Shown here in pieces: positions 1-8,251 of a stretch of DNA of 47,060 bases; positions within the stretch are counted from its first letter, which is position 1; every line of letters starts with the position of its first letter. Source of the stretch: Pseudomonadota bacterium (GTDB taxonomy: Bacteria; Pseudomonadota; Alphaproteobacteria; Caulobacterales; Caulobacteraceae); contig JAEWDF010000009.1 of NCBI GenBank assembly GCA_023390245.1, forward strand, positions 1 to 47,060. Direction: 5' to 3'. A model generated the notes under the pieces. It was not told the origin of the DNA, ran no database searches, and was given only the letters and a program-made list of their open reading frames with translations. The position numbers and the translations under genes are program-made.

Positions 1-94
1 GCGCTGGACCTATGGCTACCCGGCCGTTCTGGCCTTGATCGTCGCCATCTGCATCGGCCTTTACGTCACCTTCAAGCGGTCGAAGTGGCTGTGA
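1..94 (+). CDS. corA: CorA magnesium/cobalt transporter, C-terminal end (partial)
   Basis: Only the last 30 codons are in the window, read in the frame starting at base 2 and ending at a TGA at 92-94. The peptide begins with a YGYP motif, continues as one hydrophobic membrane helix and ends in a basic FKRSKWL tail. This is the typical end of CorA, where the second transmembrane helix follows the GMN loop and a short positive tail lies in the cytoplasm. CorA is a pentameric Mg2+/Co2+ channel of the inner membrane. The GMN motif is outside the window, so the call rests on the tail alone. Confidence 0.75.
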   Translation, partial: RWTYGYPAVLALIVAICIGLYVTFKRSKWL

Positions 95-95
95 G

Positions 96-371
96 TCATC
101 CTGCCCCTGCGCGCGCCCGCGCATAGGCCAGCCGGGCGGACTGCGGCAGTTTCTCCAGGGCCTCGTCGCGCACGTCGTTCAAGCAGCGGATGCGGGCGAC
201 GCCGCCGTATCTATGGCAAAGGCGACGGGCGGCGCGCGTCACATCGCGGTCGAAGGCTGCTGCGCCCTCCGGCGAAGCCAGGTTGCGGATGTCGATGGCG
301 TGGCGGCTGTCCGCCGAGGCGGCGCCTGCGGACGCCAAAAGAACGGCGGCTGAACAAATGATCCTGAGCAT
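96..371 (-). CDS. UrcA family protein (exported, 91 aa)
   Basis: This small secreted protein of unknown function has a signal peptide (MLRIICSAAVLLASAGAASA, cleavage near residue 20). The mature part resembles the UrcA family: a short beta-like DIRNLASPEG segment, an AFDRDV..AARRLC helix, and a second cysteine in the RCLNDV helix. The two cysteines (CHRYGG...RC) probably form a disulfide in the periplasm. UrcA proteins are typical of Caulobacterales and Sphingomonadales and usually occur as scattered paralogs. A GGGGGA ribosome site lies just upstream of the ATG. The gene converges on corA with one base between the stops. Function is not known. Confidence 0.8.
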   Translation of the reverse strand: MLRIICSAAVLLASAGAASADSRHAIDIRNLASPEGAAAFDRDVTRAARRLCHRYGGVARIRCLNDVRDEALEKLPQSARLAYARARAGAG

Positions 372-534
372 GGGCTTCCCCCCTTTTTAAGGTCGCGCTG
401 CGGCGACGACGGGTGGGAGATCACGCGGCGTTTCAAGCGGAACAGAGTTCGTTCAACGGCGGATTTGCGACGCTGGGATAAGAATGGGTCACCTTACCTG
501 CGCGTCATATGAGGGCCGCAAGGCCGCCTTGGTC

Positions 535-3234
535 TCAGCCGCTGTTCCTGAGCCCCGCCGCCACGCCGTTGATGGCCAGAAGGATGCCGTTGCTGACGCG
601 CGGGTCGTCGTCGCCCGCCCGGCGGCGGCGGATCAGCTCGATCTGCACATGATTCAGCGGCTCGACATAGGGCATCCGCTGGCGGATCAGCCGATCCAGT
701 TCGGGCTGGCCGCCCAGCAGGGCGTCCTGGCCGGTGATCGACAGGACGGCGGCGACGGTGCGGTCCCATTCGGCGCGGATCGCGTCATAGATGCGTTCGG
801 CCAGCGCCGCATCGGGGACCAGCCCGGCGTAGCGGCGGGCGATGGCCATGTCGGCCTTGGCCATCACCATCTCCATGTTCTGCACCACGGTGCGGAAAAA
901 GGGCCAGGTCTCGGCCATGGCGCGCAGTTCGGCGGGGTCTTCGCCCTGAACCGCCGAGCCGAAGCCGAACCAGCCGGGCAGCATGACCCGGCTCTGCGAC
1001 CAGCTGAAGACCCAGGGAATGGCGCGCAGGTCCTCGATGCGGGTCGAGGCGGTACGCGACGACGGGCGCGAGCCGATCTTCAGGTCGGCGATCTCGGCGA
1101 TCGGGGTTGCGGCGCGGTAGTAGTCGACGAAGCCGTCGGTCTCGTAGACCAGCTTGCGATAGGCGGCCATGGAGGCGGCCGACAGGTCCGACAGCGTCCG
1201 CCCGTGCTCGGCGGTGAAGGCCTGGTCGCGGCCCTGGCCCAGCGAGGCCAGCACCGCGCCGCAGGTCAGGGCGTCCAGGTTGCGGTGCGCGATCTCCGGC
1301 TCGCCGTATTTGTTGGCGATGACCTCGCCCTGTTCGGTGGTGCGGATGCGGCCCTGCACCGTGCCTTCCGGCTGGGCCAGGACGCCGGCGAAGCTGGAGC
1401 CGCCGCCGCGCCCGACCGTGCCGCCCCGGCCGTGGAACAGCTGCAGCTTCAGCCCATGAGCCTGCGTCACCCCGACCAGGGCGCGCGACGCCTCGTGCAG
1501 CTCCCAGCCCGAGGTCAGGTAGGAGCCGTCCTTGTTGGAATCGGAATAGCCGATCATGACTTCCTGAACCCCGCGCGCCTTGGCGACGGCGAGGGCCGAG
1601 GGCTCCTCCAGCAGCCGCTCCAGCGTCGGCCGGGCGGCGCGCAGGTCCTCGATGGTCTCGAACAGGGGCGCGGCCTGGATCGGGCAGCCGCCGGGCGCCT
1701 CGGGCCGGTACAGGCCGACCTCCTTCAGCAGCAGATAGACTTCCAGAAGATCGGACGCCGCGTCGGTCTTGGAGACGATATGGGTGCGGATCGCCTGCGG
1801 GCCGTAGGTGCCGAGCGCCTCGGCGGCGGCCTCCAGAATGGCCCGCTCCTTCAGGGTTTCGGGCGCATAGTCCGCATACGGAGAGAACAACGGCCGCGCC
1901 GAGGCCAGTTCCCGCGCCAGCACCGTCAGGCGCCCCTCTTCGTCGAGCGCCGAATAATCCTCGCAGACGCCGGCGACCTTTAGCAGGTCGGCGACGACCC
2001 GCTCGTGCACGTCGGAGTTCTGGCGCAAGTCCAGGGTCGCCATGTGGAAGCCGAAGATCTCGACCGCCGTGATCAGGTCGCCCAGCCGGTCGTCGACGAA
2101 GGCGCGGCCGTGATGGCGCACCAGGCTGTCGTGCATCACCTTCAGGTCCGCCTCGAAGGCGGCGGGGCCGGCGTAGGGTTCGGCCTCCACGGCCGGGCGC
2201 CGCGCCGGAGTCGCCCCGGTCAGGCCCGTCAGGGTGGCGGCCAGGCGGGCGTAGATGCCGGTCAGGGCGCGGCGATAGGGTTCGTCGGCGCGCTGGGGCG
2301 ACGGATCGTTGGACGCCTCGGCCAGGGCCGCCAGTTCCGGCGTCACCTCGGCCAGTTCGGCCGCCAGGCTCAGCTCGGCGCCCAGGGCGTGGACCTCCTC
2401 CAGATAGAAGCGCAGCACCGCCTTGGCCTGGGAATGGAAGGCGGCCTTCAGCACCGTGGCGTCGACGTTGGGATTGCCGTCGCGGTCGCCGCCGACCCAG
2501 GTGCCGATGCGCAGGAAGGGCTGAAGTTCGGGCGCCTCCAGCAGCCGGCGCCAGTCGGCCAGCTGGCGCGGCGCCACGCGCAGGAAGATGCGGTCCAGGA
2601 AGGAGACGATGGTGTCGATCTCGTCCTGCACCACCAGGCCCTGGCTGCGCACCAGCCGCGTGGCCCACAGGATGGTGATCTGGCGGCGCAGCGGCTGGTC
2701 GATGATCTCCGGCGAGCAGGCGCCGCCCGCCCTGTCGCAGGCGTCCAGCATCTCGCTGACGGCGGCGGTGCGGTCGATCACGCTCTTGCGCCGCACCTCG
2801 GACGGGTGGGCTGTCAGGACCGGAGAGATCAGCGCCTCGTCCAGCAGGGCGCGCACGGCCGCGCGGTCCACGCCCTGGTCGGCCAGCCGCTTCAGCGCGC
2901 CCTCGGGCGTGTCGGCGCGCATCCCGGCCTCGGCCTGGTCCTGCGCGCGCCGGCGGGTCGCGCGGTCCTCGGCGATGTTGGCCAGGAGGGAGAACAGGGC
3001 GAAGCCGTGGGCCAGGCCGGCGGCCTCGTCCACCGACAGTTCGCCCAGCAGCCGCTCCAGCCGCTTGGCGGGGTGCGAGGCGGGATCGCGGTGATAGGCG
3101 ATGGAGGCCTGGCGCACCGCCTCGACGCGGTCGAACAGCGCCTGGCCGCCCTCGTCTCGGATGACCTCGCCGAGCAGGCCGCCCAGCAGTCGGACTTCGT
3201 CGCGCAGGGCGTCGTCGGCGGCGGGGCTCATCAT
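535..3234 (-). CDS. ppc: phosphoenolpyruvate carboxylase
   Basis: This is the anaplerotic enzyme that carboxylates phosphoenolpyruvate with bicarbonate to oxaloacetate in the cytoplasm. The protein is full length (899 aa from the ATG chosen here). It shows the catalytic histidine in VLTAHPSE (His143; most homologs have TAHPTE), the GYSDSNKDG loop, the FHGRGGTVGRGGG glycine loop, the SWSQSRVMLPGWFG segment, and the usual C-terminal end INGVAAGLRNSG. I chose the ATG at 3234 because an AGGAT ribosome site lies 7 bases upstream. The frame stays open to a TTG at 3297 (920 aa), which has no good ribosome site. Upstream on the same strand is a conserved hypothetical gene. Confidence 0.96.
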   Translation of the reverse strand: MMSPAADDALRDEVRLLGGLLGEVIRDEGGQALFDRVEAVRQASIAYHRDPASHPAKRLERLLGELSVDEAAGLAHGFALFSLLANIAEDRATRRRAQDQAEAGMRADTPEGALKRLADQGVDRAAVRALLDEALISPVLTAHPSEVRRKSVIDRTAAVSEMLDACDRAGGACSPEIIDQPLRRQITILWATRLVRSQGLVVQDEIDTIVSFLDRIFLRVAPRQLADWRRLLEAPELQPFLRIGTWVGGDRDGNPNVDATVLKAAFHSQAKAVLRFYLEEVHALGAELSLAAELAEVTPELAALAEASNDPSPQRADEPYRRALTGIYARLAATLTGLTGATPARRPAVEAEPYAGPAAFEADLKVMHDSLVRHHGRAFVDDRLGDLITAVEIFGFHMATLDLRQNSDVHERVVADLLKVAGVCEDYSALDEEGRLTVLARELASARPLFSPYADYAPETLKERAILEAAAEALGTYGPQAIRTHIVSKTDAASDLLEVYLLLKEVGLYRPEAPGGCPIQAAPLFETIEDLRAARPTLERLLEEPSALAVAKARGVQEVMIGYSDSNKDGSYLTSGWELHEASRALVGVTQAHGLKLQLFHGRGGTVGRGGGSSFAGVLAQPEGTVQGRIRTTEQGEVIANKYGEPEIAHRNLDALTCGAVLASLGQGRDQAFTAEHGRTLSDLSAASMAAYRKLVYETDGFVDYYRAATPIAEIADLKIGSRPSSRTASTRIEDLRAIPWVFSWSQSRVMLPGWFGFGSAVQGEDPAELRAMAETWPFFRTVVQNMEMVMAKADMAIARRYAGLVPDAALAERIYDAIRAEWDRTVAAVLSITGQDALLGGQPELDRLIRQRMPYVEPLNHVQIELIRRRRAGDDDPRVSNGILLAINGVAAGLRNSG

Positions 3235-3312
3235 CGGCGTATCCTTGAAGGCGTCGGGGAGGGCGGCATGTGAAAGGCCCTCGCCCGCCTTCGTCAACGC
3301 CCAATGGCGAAT

Positions 3313-4464
3313 TCAGGCCGCCAGCACCTTCGGGGCCTCGGCCGTTTCGCCCCGTCCCAGCAGGCCGCTCTCGAAATCCATGAAGATGTCGATCAGTTCC
3401 TCGACCCCCACCGCCGGCGCCGCCGGCGCGAAGCGGAACCGCCAGTAGCTGACGATATGCTGGATGGCGCCGAGCTGGTCGCCCAGCCGGCTGAACATCG
3501 ACGGCGCGTCCAGCAGGAAGTCGCGGAAGGCGACCGGACGCCCCGCCCGCGTCAGGTTGGCGTAGGCCTCGTCATAGACGCGCAGGGTGCGGCTGACCTC
3601 TTCGCAGGTCTTCATGATCCGCGCACGGAGGACATCGCGGCCGCGGTCCAGGTATTCCCGCGCCGCAGGATCGACCTTGCCCACCGGCCGGACGGCGCGG
3701 ACGCCTTCCGCCACCACGCCGACCTCGCCCAGCAGATTGGCCAGGCACCATTTGTAATAGAGGAAGCCCTTCCAGCAGAAGACGCCTTCCTCGTACTGCT
3801 CGGGCGCCAGGCGCAAGGTCTCGCGCAGGGCGTCCAGCTGTTCCCCGGGGGCCTGGGACAGAATCTTGGCGGCCAAGCGGCTGGCTGAATCGTCGGCGAC
3901 GGCGACGGTGTCGCCCAGGCTCAGCGTCACCAGGGGCTCGATCTCCGCGCGCACGAAGGCCGCCATGCGCAGCAGGTCGCCGTCGCTGATGGCGAAATAG
4001 CACGGCGCGGGGTCCAGGCCGCCCCGGCGCAGCTGCTCGCGCAGCAGGAAGGGGTCCAGCGACGGCAGCCGGTCGATCAGGCGCAACGTCTCAAGGTCGG
4101 GATGGTCGCCGGTGAGGCCGAACGCCTCGGTCATGGCCCTCTCGAAGCCGACCTGGTTGACGAACACATAGCGCCCGCCAGTCTTCAGGTCGTCGCCGTC
4201 GATCGGGATCACGATCTTGGTCGCCACCTGCCGGCGCCCCGTGAACAGGTCGAATTCGTTGCGCCGCAGCCGATGCTTGATGATCAGGGCGCGATTCAGC
4301 GCCGGATTGCGGAAGATCGGACGCGCGGCCCATTCGGGATTGCGGATCGCGCCGTCGGCGCGGCTGTCGCCGTTCTCCTCCCAGACCCGCAACAGGTTCA
4401 GCACCCGGGCCGTCGAGGCCGAGCCGCGGAGGTGTTCGAGATTGCGCACGGCGCGGTCGGTCAT
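3313..4464 (-). CDS. conserved hypothetical protein upstream of ppc
   Basis: I do not recognise this 383-residue protein. It is soluble, with no signal peptide or membrane helix, and looks mostly helical with many Arg and Leu residues. Notable stretches are a basic N-terminal part around RNPEWAARPIFRNPALNRALI, an IVIPIDGDDLKTGGRYVFVNQ segment near residues 85-105, and an aromatic EGVFCWKGFLYYKWCLANLL segment in the middle. Codon use looks like the neighbouring core genes. The ATG at 4464 is preceded by GGGGA; an in-frame GTG at 4488 is possible. It reads toward ppc with a gap of about 80 bases, so co-transcription is plausible. No function is proposed. Confidence 0.8.
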   Translation of the reverse strand: MTDRAVRNLEHLRGSASTARVLNLLRVWEENGDSRADGAIRNPEWAARPIFRNPALNRALIIKHRLRRNEFDLFTGRRQVATKIVIPIDGDDLKTGGRYVFVNQVGFERAMTEAFGLTGDHPDLETLRLIDRLPSLDPFLLREQLRRGGLDPAPCYFAISDGDLLRMAAFVRAEIEPLVTLSLGDTVAVADDSASRLAAKILSQAPGEQLDALRETLRLAPEQYEEGVFCWKGFLYYKWCLANLLGEVGVVAEGVRAVRPVGKVDPAAREYLDRGRDVLRARIMKTCEEVSRTLRVYDEAYANLTRAGRPVAFRDFLLDAPSMFSRLGDQLGAIQHIVSYWRFRFAPAAPAVGVEELIDIFMDFESGLLGRGETAEAPKVLAA

Positions 4465-4585
4465 TCGGCGTCCCCAGGGAGGCCTCACCCTGCGCCCGCA
4501 ATGGTGACCAATGGCTTAGCTCGCGCCGGAATTCTCCGCCTCCCCCGCTCTGGCGCGCGGCCCCGACCGGGCCTAGAAGACGGCC

Positions 4586-4789
4586 ATGCAGCTGTTCGAC
4601 ATCCTGATCCTGGTCGCGCTGGCGGCGGTGACCGTCACCCTGGGCTTCGGCCTCTATTCGCTGTTCCGCGGCGGCGACTTCGCCCGCTCCCATTCCAACC
4701 GGCTGATGCGGCTGCGCGTGGGCCTTCAGGCGGTCGCCGTCCTGCTGCTGACCCTGGGCATGCTGTTCAAGGCCTCGCGCGGCGGCTGA
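4586..4789 (+). CDS. twin transmembrane helix small protein
   Basis: This 67-residue membrane protein has two hydrophobic helices (about residues 4-26 and 46-62) joined by a short basic loop containing FRGGDFARSHSNRLMRLRV. That loop is the signature of the alphaproteobacterial twin-transmembrane-helix small protein family, which is distantly reminiscent of mitochondrial HIG1 proteins. It lies divergently from the hypothetical gene upstream and about 150 bases before the decarboxylase gene. Its role is unknown; HIG1-type proteins are linked to respiratory complexes, but that link is only an analogy here. A small hairpin (CCTGGG/CCCAGG, 4792-4810) follows the stop without a T-run. Confidence 0.85.
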   Translation: MQLFDILILVALAAVTVTLGFGLYSLFRGGDFARSHSNRLMRLRVGLQAVAVLLLTLGMLFKASRGG

Positions 4790-4942
4790 TCCTGGGGGGC
4801 AAACCCAGGCCCCGTCACGAAATTACCTCTTTACATGACGGGCCGATGACCTCATATCGCGCGCTCCGGCGGACCCCGTAGGTCTTTCAAGCTGCGCCGC
4901 TAACGCCGGTCTGGGTTAACAATCAACAGGGGGTTACGTGAA

Positions 4943-6205
4943 TTGCGCACGTACCAGCTTCCCCTGGACCTGGTCCGTGAGCGGTCCCCTGAGCGTCCCG
5001 TCGCCCTCGTGCGGCCGCGCTCGGTTTCCGTAGCGGCGCGCTGGTTCCAGGACAATCTGAAAGCCGACGTCTTCTATGCGGTGAAGGCGAACCCGTCGCG
5101 CTGGGTCGTGGAGACCCTGGTCGAGGCCGGCGTTCGCGGCTTCGACGTGGCGTCGCTGGCCGAGATCGAACTGGTGCGTTCGGTCAGCGCCGACGCGCGC
5201 CTGGCCTTCATGCACCCGGTCAAGAGCCGTTCGGCCATCACCCGGGCCTATTTCGACCATGGCGTCCGCACCTTCGCGCTCGACTGCGTCGATGAACTGA
5301 ACAAGATTCTCGACGCCACCGGCGGCGCGGACGACCTGAACCTGATCGTGCGTATGGCGGTTTCGGCCGACGGCGCCGCCTACACCCTGTCGGGCAAGTT
5401 CGGCGTCTCGCCGGACCAGGCCCCGGCCCTGCTGCTGGCCACCCGCCAGGCGGTGAAGGACGGCCTGATGGGCGTCAGCTTCCACGTCGGTTCGCAGTGC
5501 ATGCGTCCGACCGCCTACCAGGCCGCCATGGCCCAGGTCGGCCGCTCGATCAGCCGCGCGGGCGTGATCGTCGACATCGTCGATGTCGGCGGCGGCTTCC
5601 CGTCGGTCTATCCGGGCATGGTTCCGCCGGACATGAGCGAATACGCCGACGCCATCCATCGCGGCTTCAACGAGATGCCGGTGTCGGAAACGACCGAGCT
5701 GTGGTGCGAGCCCGGCCGGGCGCTGGTCGCCGAAAGCTCCTCGGTGCTGGCCCGCGTGGACCTGCGCAAGGGCGACGCCCTGTACCTGAACGACGGCTCC
5801 TACGGTTCGCTGTTCGACGCCACCCACTCGCGCTGGCCCTTCCCGACCAAGCTGGTGCGGGACGGAGAATCCTCGTCGGAGCTCAAGGCGTTCCAGTTCT
5901 ACGGCCCGACCTGCGACTCCATCGACCACATGCCCGGCCCGTTCTGGCTGCCGGCCGACGTGCGCGAAGGCGACTTCGTCGAGATCGGCATGCTGGGCGC
6001 CTATGGCGTGGCCATGACCACCGGCTTCAACGGCTATGGCGAGCACGACGTCGCCGCGGTCGAGGACGCTCCGATGGCCTCGCTCTACGGCCTGGCCCCG
6101 CGCTCCATCCCCACCGTGCGCACCACGGCGGAGGAAGCCGCCCGCAAGGTCGTGCGCCTGTCGCGTCCGAAGGGTAAGGCCGGTCAGCGCAGGCGCCGGA
6201 AGTAA
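4943..6205 (+). CDS. type III PLP-dependent ornithine/lysine decarboxylase
   Basis: This is an alanine-racemase-fold decarboxylase of the eukaryotic-type ODC family, 420 aa, which removes CO2 from ornithine (possibly also lysine) to give putrescine or cadaverine. The PLP lysine is Lys48 in YAVKANP. HVGSQ (181-185), GGGFP (216-220) and EPGR (256-259) form the cofactor phosphate site, and Cys324 in GPTCDSID is the active-site cysteine contributed across the dimer. The C-terminus is very basic. Translation seems to start at a TTG (4943) behind a CAGGGGG stretch; the encoded start MRTYQLP fits the family. The next gene is a deoxyhypusine-synthase-like enzyme, which argues for a polyamine role. 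Substrate preference cannot be read from the sequence. Confidence 0.9.
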   Translation: MRTYQLPLDLVRERSPERPVALVRPRSVSVAARWFQDNLKADVFYAVKANPSRWVVETLVEAGVRGFDVASLAEIELVRSVSADARLAFMHPVKSRSAITRAYFDHGVRTFALDCVDELNKILDATGGADDLNLIVRMAVSADGAAYTLSGKFGVSPDQAPALLLATRQAVKDGLMGVSFHVGSQCMRPTAYQAAMAQVGRSISRAGVIVDIVDVGGGFPSVYPGMVPPDMSEYADAIHRGFNEMPVSETTELWCEPGRALVAESSSVLARVDLRKGDALYLNDGSYGSLFDATHSRWPFPTKLVRDGESSSELKAFQFYGPTCDSIDHMPGPFWLPADVREGDFVEIGMLGAYGVAMTTGFNGYGEHDVAAVEDAPMASLYGLAPRSIPTVRTTAEEAARKVVRLSRPKGKAGQRRRRK

Positions 6206-6215
6206 CGTAATCTGC

Positions 6216-6314
6216 GTCACCCTCGGGCTTGTCCCGAGGGCCCACGGCTCGGCGATCCTGCTGTCAGGATCGTGCGACGGACAGGTGGGCCCTCGGAACA
6301 AGTCCGAGGGTGAC
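6216..6314. repeat. large palindromic intergenic element, type 1
   Basis: Two arms of 30 bases (6216-6245 and 6285-6314) are near-perfect inverted repeats. Each arm is itself a hairpin of the form CCTCGG-N-CCGAGG. The centre holds a further perfect 8-bp stem (CGATCCTG/CAGGATCG, 6253-6272). It sits between the decarboxylase and the DHS-like gene and has no T-run. The shape is that of a REP/BIME-like mobile palindrome dispersed in alphaproteobacterial genomes. Confidence 0.85.
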
Positions 6315-6398
6315 GGTCTAATAAAGGGTCATCGGTCGCTCCGTCCCGATCCCCTTCACGTTCATGACGGGCGCTCAAATCAAAGGGAAACCTCCGAA

Positions 6399-7454
6399 AT
6401 GAACGCTCCCGTTCAAGCCAACACCAAGGCCGAACTGCTCCAGAACGTCGTCGAGCATGTCGACATCACCAGCTTCGACGCTCGTCCCATCATCGACTCG
6501 ATGCGCAAGATGTCGTTCTCGTCGCGCGACACCGCCCGCGCCGCCGACATCTTCAACATGGCGCTGGAGGACAAGGACTGCTCGCCGTGGCTGATCCTGG
6601 CCGGCTCCACCTCGGCCGGCGGCTGCATGCACGTGTACCGCGACATGGTGAAGTTCGGCATGGTCGACGCCATCGTCGCCACCGGCGCCTCGATCGTCGA
6701 CATGGATTTCTTCGAGGCCCTGGGCTTCAAACACTACCAGGCCGCCGGCCCGGTGGACGACAACGTCCTGCGCGACAACTACATCGACCGCATCTACGAC
6801 ACCTATATCGACGAGGAAGAGCTCCAGGCCTGCGACCACACCATCCTGGAGATCGCCAACCGCCTGGAGCCGCGCGGCTATTCCTCGCGCGAGTTCATCT
6901 GGGAGATGGGCAAGTGGCTGTCCGAGGGCAACGCCAAGAAGGAAGGCAGCCTGATCCAGACCGCCTATGAGCAGGGCGTGCCGATCTTCTGCCCGGCCTT
7001 CGTCGATAGCTCGGCCGGCTTCGGCCTGGTCAAGCACCAGAAGGAGCGCGCCGCCGCCGGCCAGCCCTATATGATGCTCGACGCCATCGCCGACTTCCGC
7101 GAACTGACCGACATCAAGATCGCCGCCGGCGTGACCGGCCTGTTCATGGTCGGCGGCGGCGTGCCCAAGAACTTCGCCCAGGACACCGTCGTCTGCGCCG
7201 AGATCCTGGGCGTCGAGGCCGAGATGCACCGCTATGCGGTCCAGATCACCGTCGCCGACGTGCGCGATGGCGCCTGCTCGTCCTCCACGCTGAAGGAGGC
7301 CGCGTCCTGGGGCAAGGTCCAGACCACGCATGAGCAGATGGTGTTCGCCGAGGCCACCACGGTCGTGCCGCTGATCGGCTCGGACGCCTATCATCGCGGC
7401 GCCTGGAAGGCCCGCGAGCCGCGCCGCTGGCAAAAGCTGTTCGAAAAGGCCTGA
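6399..7454 (+). CDS. deoxyhypusine synthase-like enzyme (probable homospermidine-type polyamine synthase)
   Basis: This 351-residue protein belongs to the deoxyhypusine synthase (DHS) family. It keeps the NAD-binding pieces (LAGSTSAGG near 68-75, ATGASIVDMD near 94-103), VGGGVPKNF (251-259) and the catalytic lysine in ASWGKV (Lys306). The segment before that lysine (DGACSSSTLKEAASWGK) differs from the eukaryotic SGARPDEAVSWGK form. Bacteria lack eIF5A, so protein modification is unlikely. Bacterial homologs and plant homospermidine synthase transfer an aminobutyl group to a small amine instead. With the ornithine decarboxylase gene just upstream, formation of homospermidine from putrescine is the most economical guess; a guanidino product from agmatine is an alternative. 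A strong terminator follows. Confidence 0.88.
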   Translation: MNAPVQANTKAELLQNVVEHVDITSFDARPIIDSMRKMSFSSRDTARAADIFNMALEDKDCSPWLILAGSTSAGGCMHVYRDMVKFGMVDAIVATGASIVDMDFFEALGFKHYQAAGPVDDNVLRDNYIDRIYDTYIDEEELQACDHTILEIANRLEPRGYSSREFIWEMGKWLSEGNAKKEGSLIQTAYEQGVPIFCPAFVDSSAGFGLVKHQKERAAAGQPYMMLDAIADFRELTDIKIAAGVTGLFMVGGGVPKNFAQDTVVCAEILGVEAEMHRYAVQITVADVRDGACSSSTLKEAASWGKVQTTHEQMVFAEATTVVPLIGSDAYHRGAWKAREPRRWQKLFEKA

Positions 7455-7476
7455 CGGCCCGATCGACCCAAAAGGA

Positions 7477-7510
7477 AAGGCCGGCGCTGGAGACAGCGCC
7501 GGCCTTTTTC
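7477..7510 (+). terminator. rho-independent terminator after the DHS-like gene
   Basis: The stem AAGGCCGGCGCTG/CAGCGCCGGCCTT has a four-base loop (GAGA) and is followed by a run of Ts. It begins about 22 bases after the TGA at 7452-7454. It closes the polyamine pair before the convergent gcrA gene. Confidence 0.92.
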
Positions 7511-7525
7511 CTAATTCCGCCGAAA

Positions 7526-7629
7526 GCAGGTCGGGACTGCGCCAACCCGGAGAACCGCAGTCCCGCCTCCTGCAAACCCGCCGGCCGCTTGCGCGGGCCG
7601 GCGAGAGGACGGCTGCTCCTGACGGAGCA
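7526..7629. other. cluster of three strong hairpins between convergent genes
   Basis: Hairpin one pairs 7526-7530 and 7533-7541 with 7569-7573 and 7556-7564 (GGGACTGCG/CGCAGTCCC inside GCAGG/CCTGC). Hairpin two is CGCCGGCC/GGCCGGCG (7579-7586 with 7596-7603). Hairpin three is TGCTCC/GGAGCA with a four-base loop (7614-7629). They lie beyond the terminator of the upstream gene and 70-180 bases past the gcrA stop. GC-rich short palindromes continue to 7700. This could be the gcrA 3' untranslated region, a separate structured RNA or degenerate repeats. Strand is undecided. Confidence 0.5.
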
Positions 7630-7701
7630 TTCCTTGGCGCTGCGTTCGCGACGCGGTCGCTCACGACTTGAGCGCGGTTCGCGCGAAGCGCGGTAGCGCC
7701 C

Positions 7702-8232
7702 TTAAATATACCGGCGCAGGCTGCGGGCCAGGTCGCTGGCGCCGTCCTTGCCGCGCTTGACCTGGGGCTGGTAGGCGACCCGGGCGTGCTCGACGCAATA
7801 GACGCCTTCCGAGGCGCGGCGGCCGCAGAAGCTGAACTCGCGCGAGGACGGATCGCCGATCGGCCATTTGCACATGTGCGCGCCCAGGGTCATCACCGTC
7901 GCCGTGCCCGGCAGATCCGGAATCGGCGCAGGCGACGGAGCGGCGGACGGGACGGGCTTGGGTTGCACCGCCTCAAGGCGACGCGGCGCCGAGGGCTGGG
8001 CCGTCGGGGCCGGCGCGGCCGGGCGCGGCCGGCTGGGCCGGTAGCTGGTCGCCGCGCGGGCGGGTTGCGACGGGGCGGCCCGGCCCGACAGGCCCAGGCG
8101 GTGCACCTTGCCGATCACGGCGTTGCGGGTCACGCCGCCTCCCAGGGCCTTGGCGATCTGGCTGGCCGACTGGCCCTCCAGCCACAGCTTCTTCAACGCC
8201 CCTACGCGATCCTCGGTCCAGCCTGCGGTCAT
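7702..8232 (-). CDS. gcrA: GcrA cell-cycle transcriptional regulator
   Basis: GcrA is a sigma70-associated activator that binds promoters carrying CcrM-methylated GANTC sites and drives S-phase genes in Caulobacter. This copy has 176 residues. The N-terminal helix-turn-helix (residues 1-50, starting with WTEDRVGALKKLWLEGQSASQIAKALGG and ending in RNAVIGKVHRLGL) is followed by a Pro/Ala-rich linker (about 51-110). The C-terminal sigma-binding domain carries the conserved CKWPIGDP, FCGRR and GVYCVEHARVAYQP motifs. It is transcribed away from an ABC-2 permease gene across an intergenic region with several GANTC sites and a CtrA-like box. Its identity is clear from both domains. Confidence 0.96.
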   Translation of the reverse strand: MTAGWTEDRVGALKKLWLEGQSASQIAKALGGGVTRNAVIGKVHRLGLSGRAAPSQPARAATSYRPSRPRPAAPAPTAQPSAPRRLEAVQPKPVPSAAPSPAPIPDLPGTATVMTLGAHMCKWPIGDPSSREFSFCGRRASEGVYCVEHARVAYQPQVKRGKDGASDLARSLRRYI

Positions 8233-8251
8233 GGCGCCCTCCGGCGATTGA

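Noticed and set aside
484..1983. Long plus-strand open frame opposite ppc (499 codons)
   Set aside because: It is antisense to a clear ppc gene, has a low-complexity Gly/Arg/Asp/Gln composition and no ribosome site; it is a GC-rich shadow frame.
4792..4810. Hairpin CCTGGG/CCCAGG before the decarboxylase as a riboswitch
   Set aside because: The stem is short, and no further conserved pairing was found in the 150-base leader.
6399..7454. Protein hypusination system
   Set aside because: Deoxyhypusine synthase normally modifies eIF5A, which bacteria lack; the neighbour and altered active-site segment favour a polyamine product.
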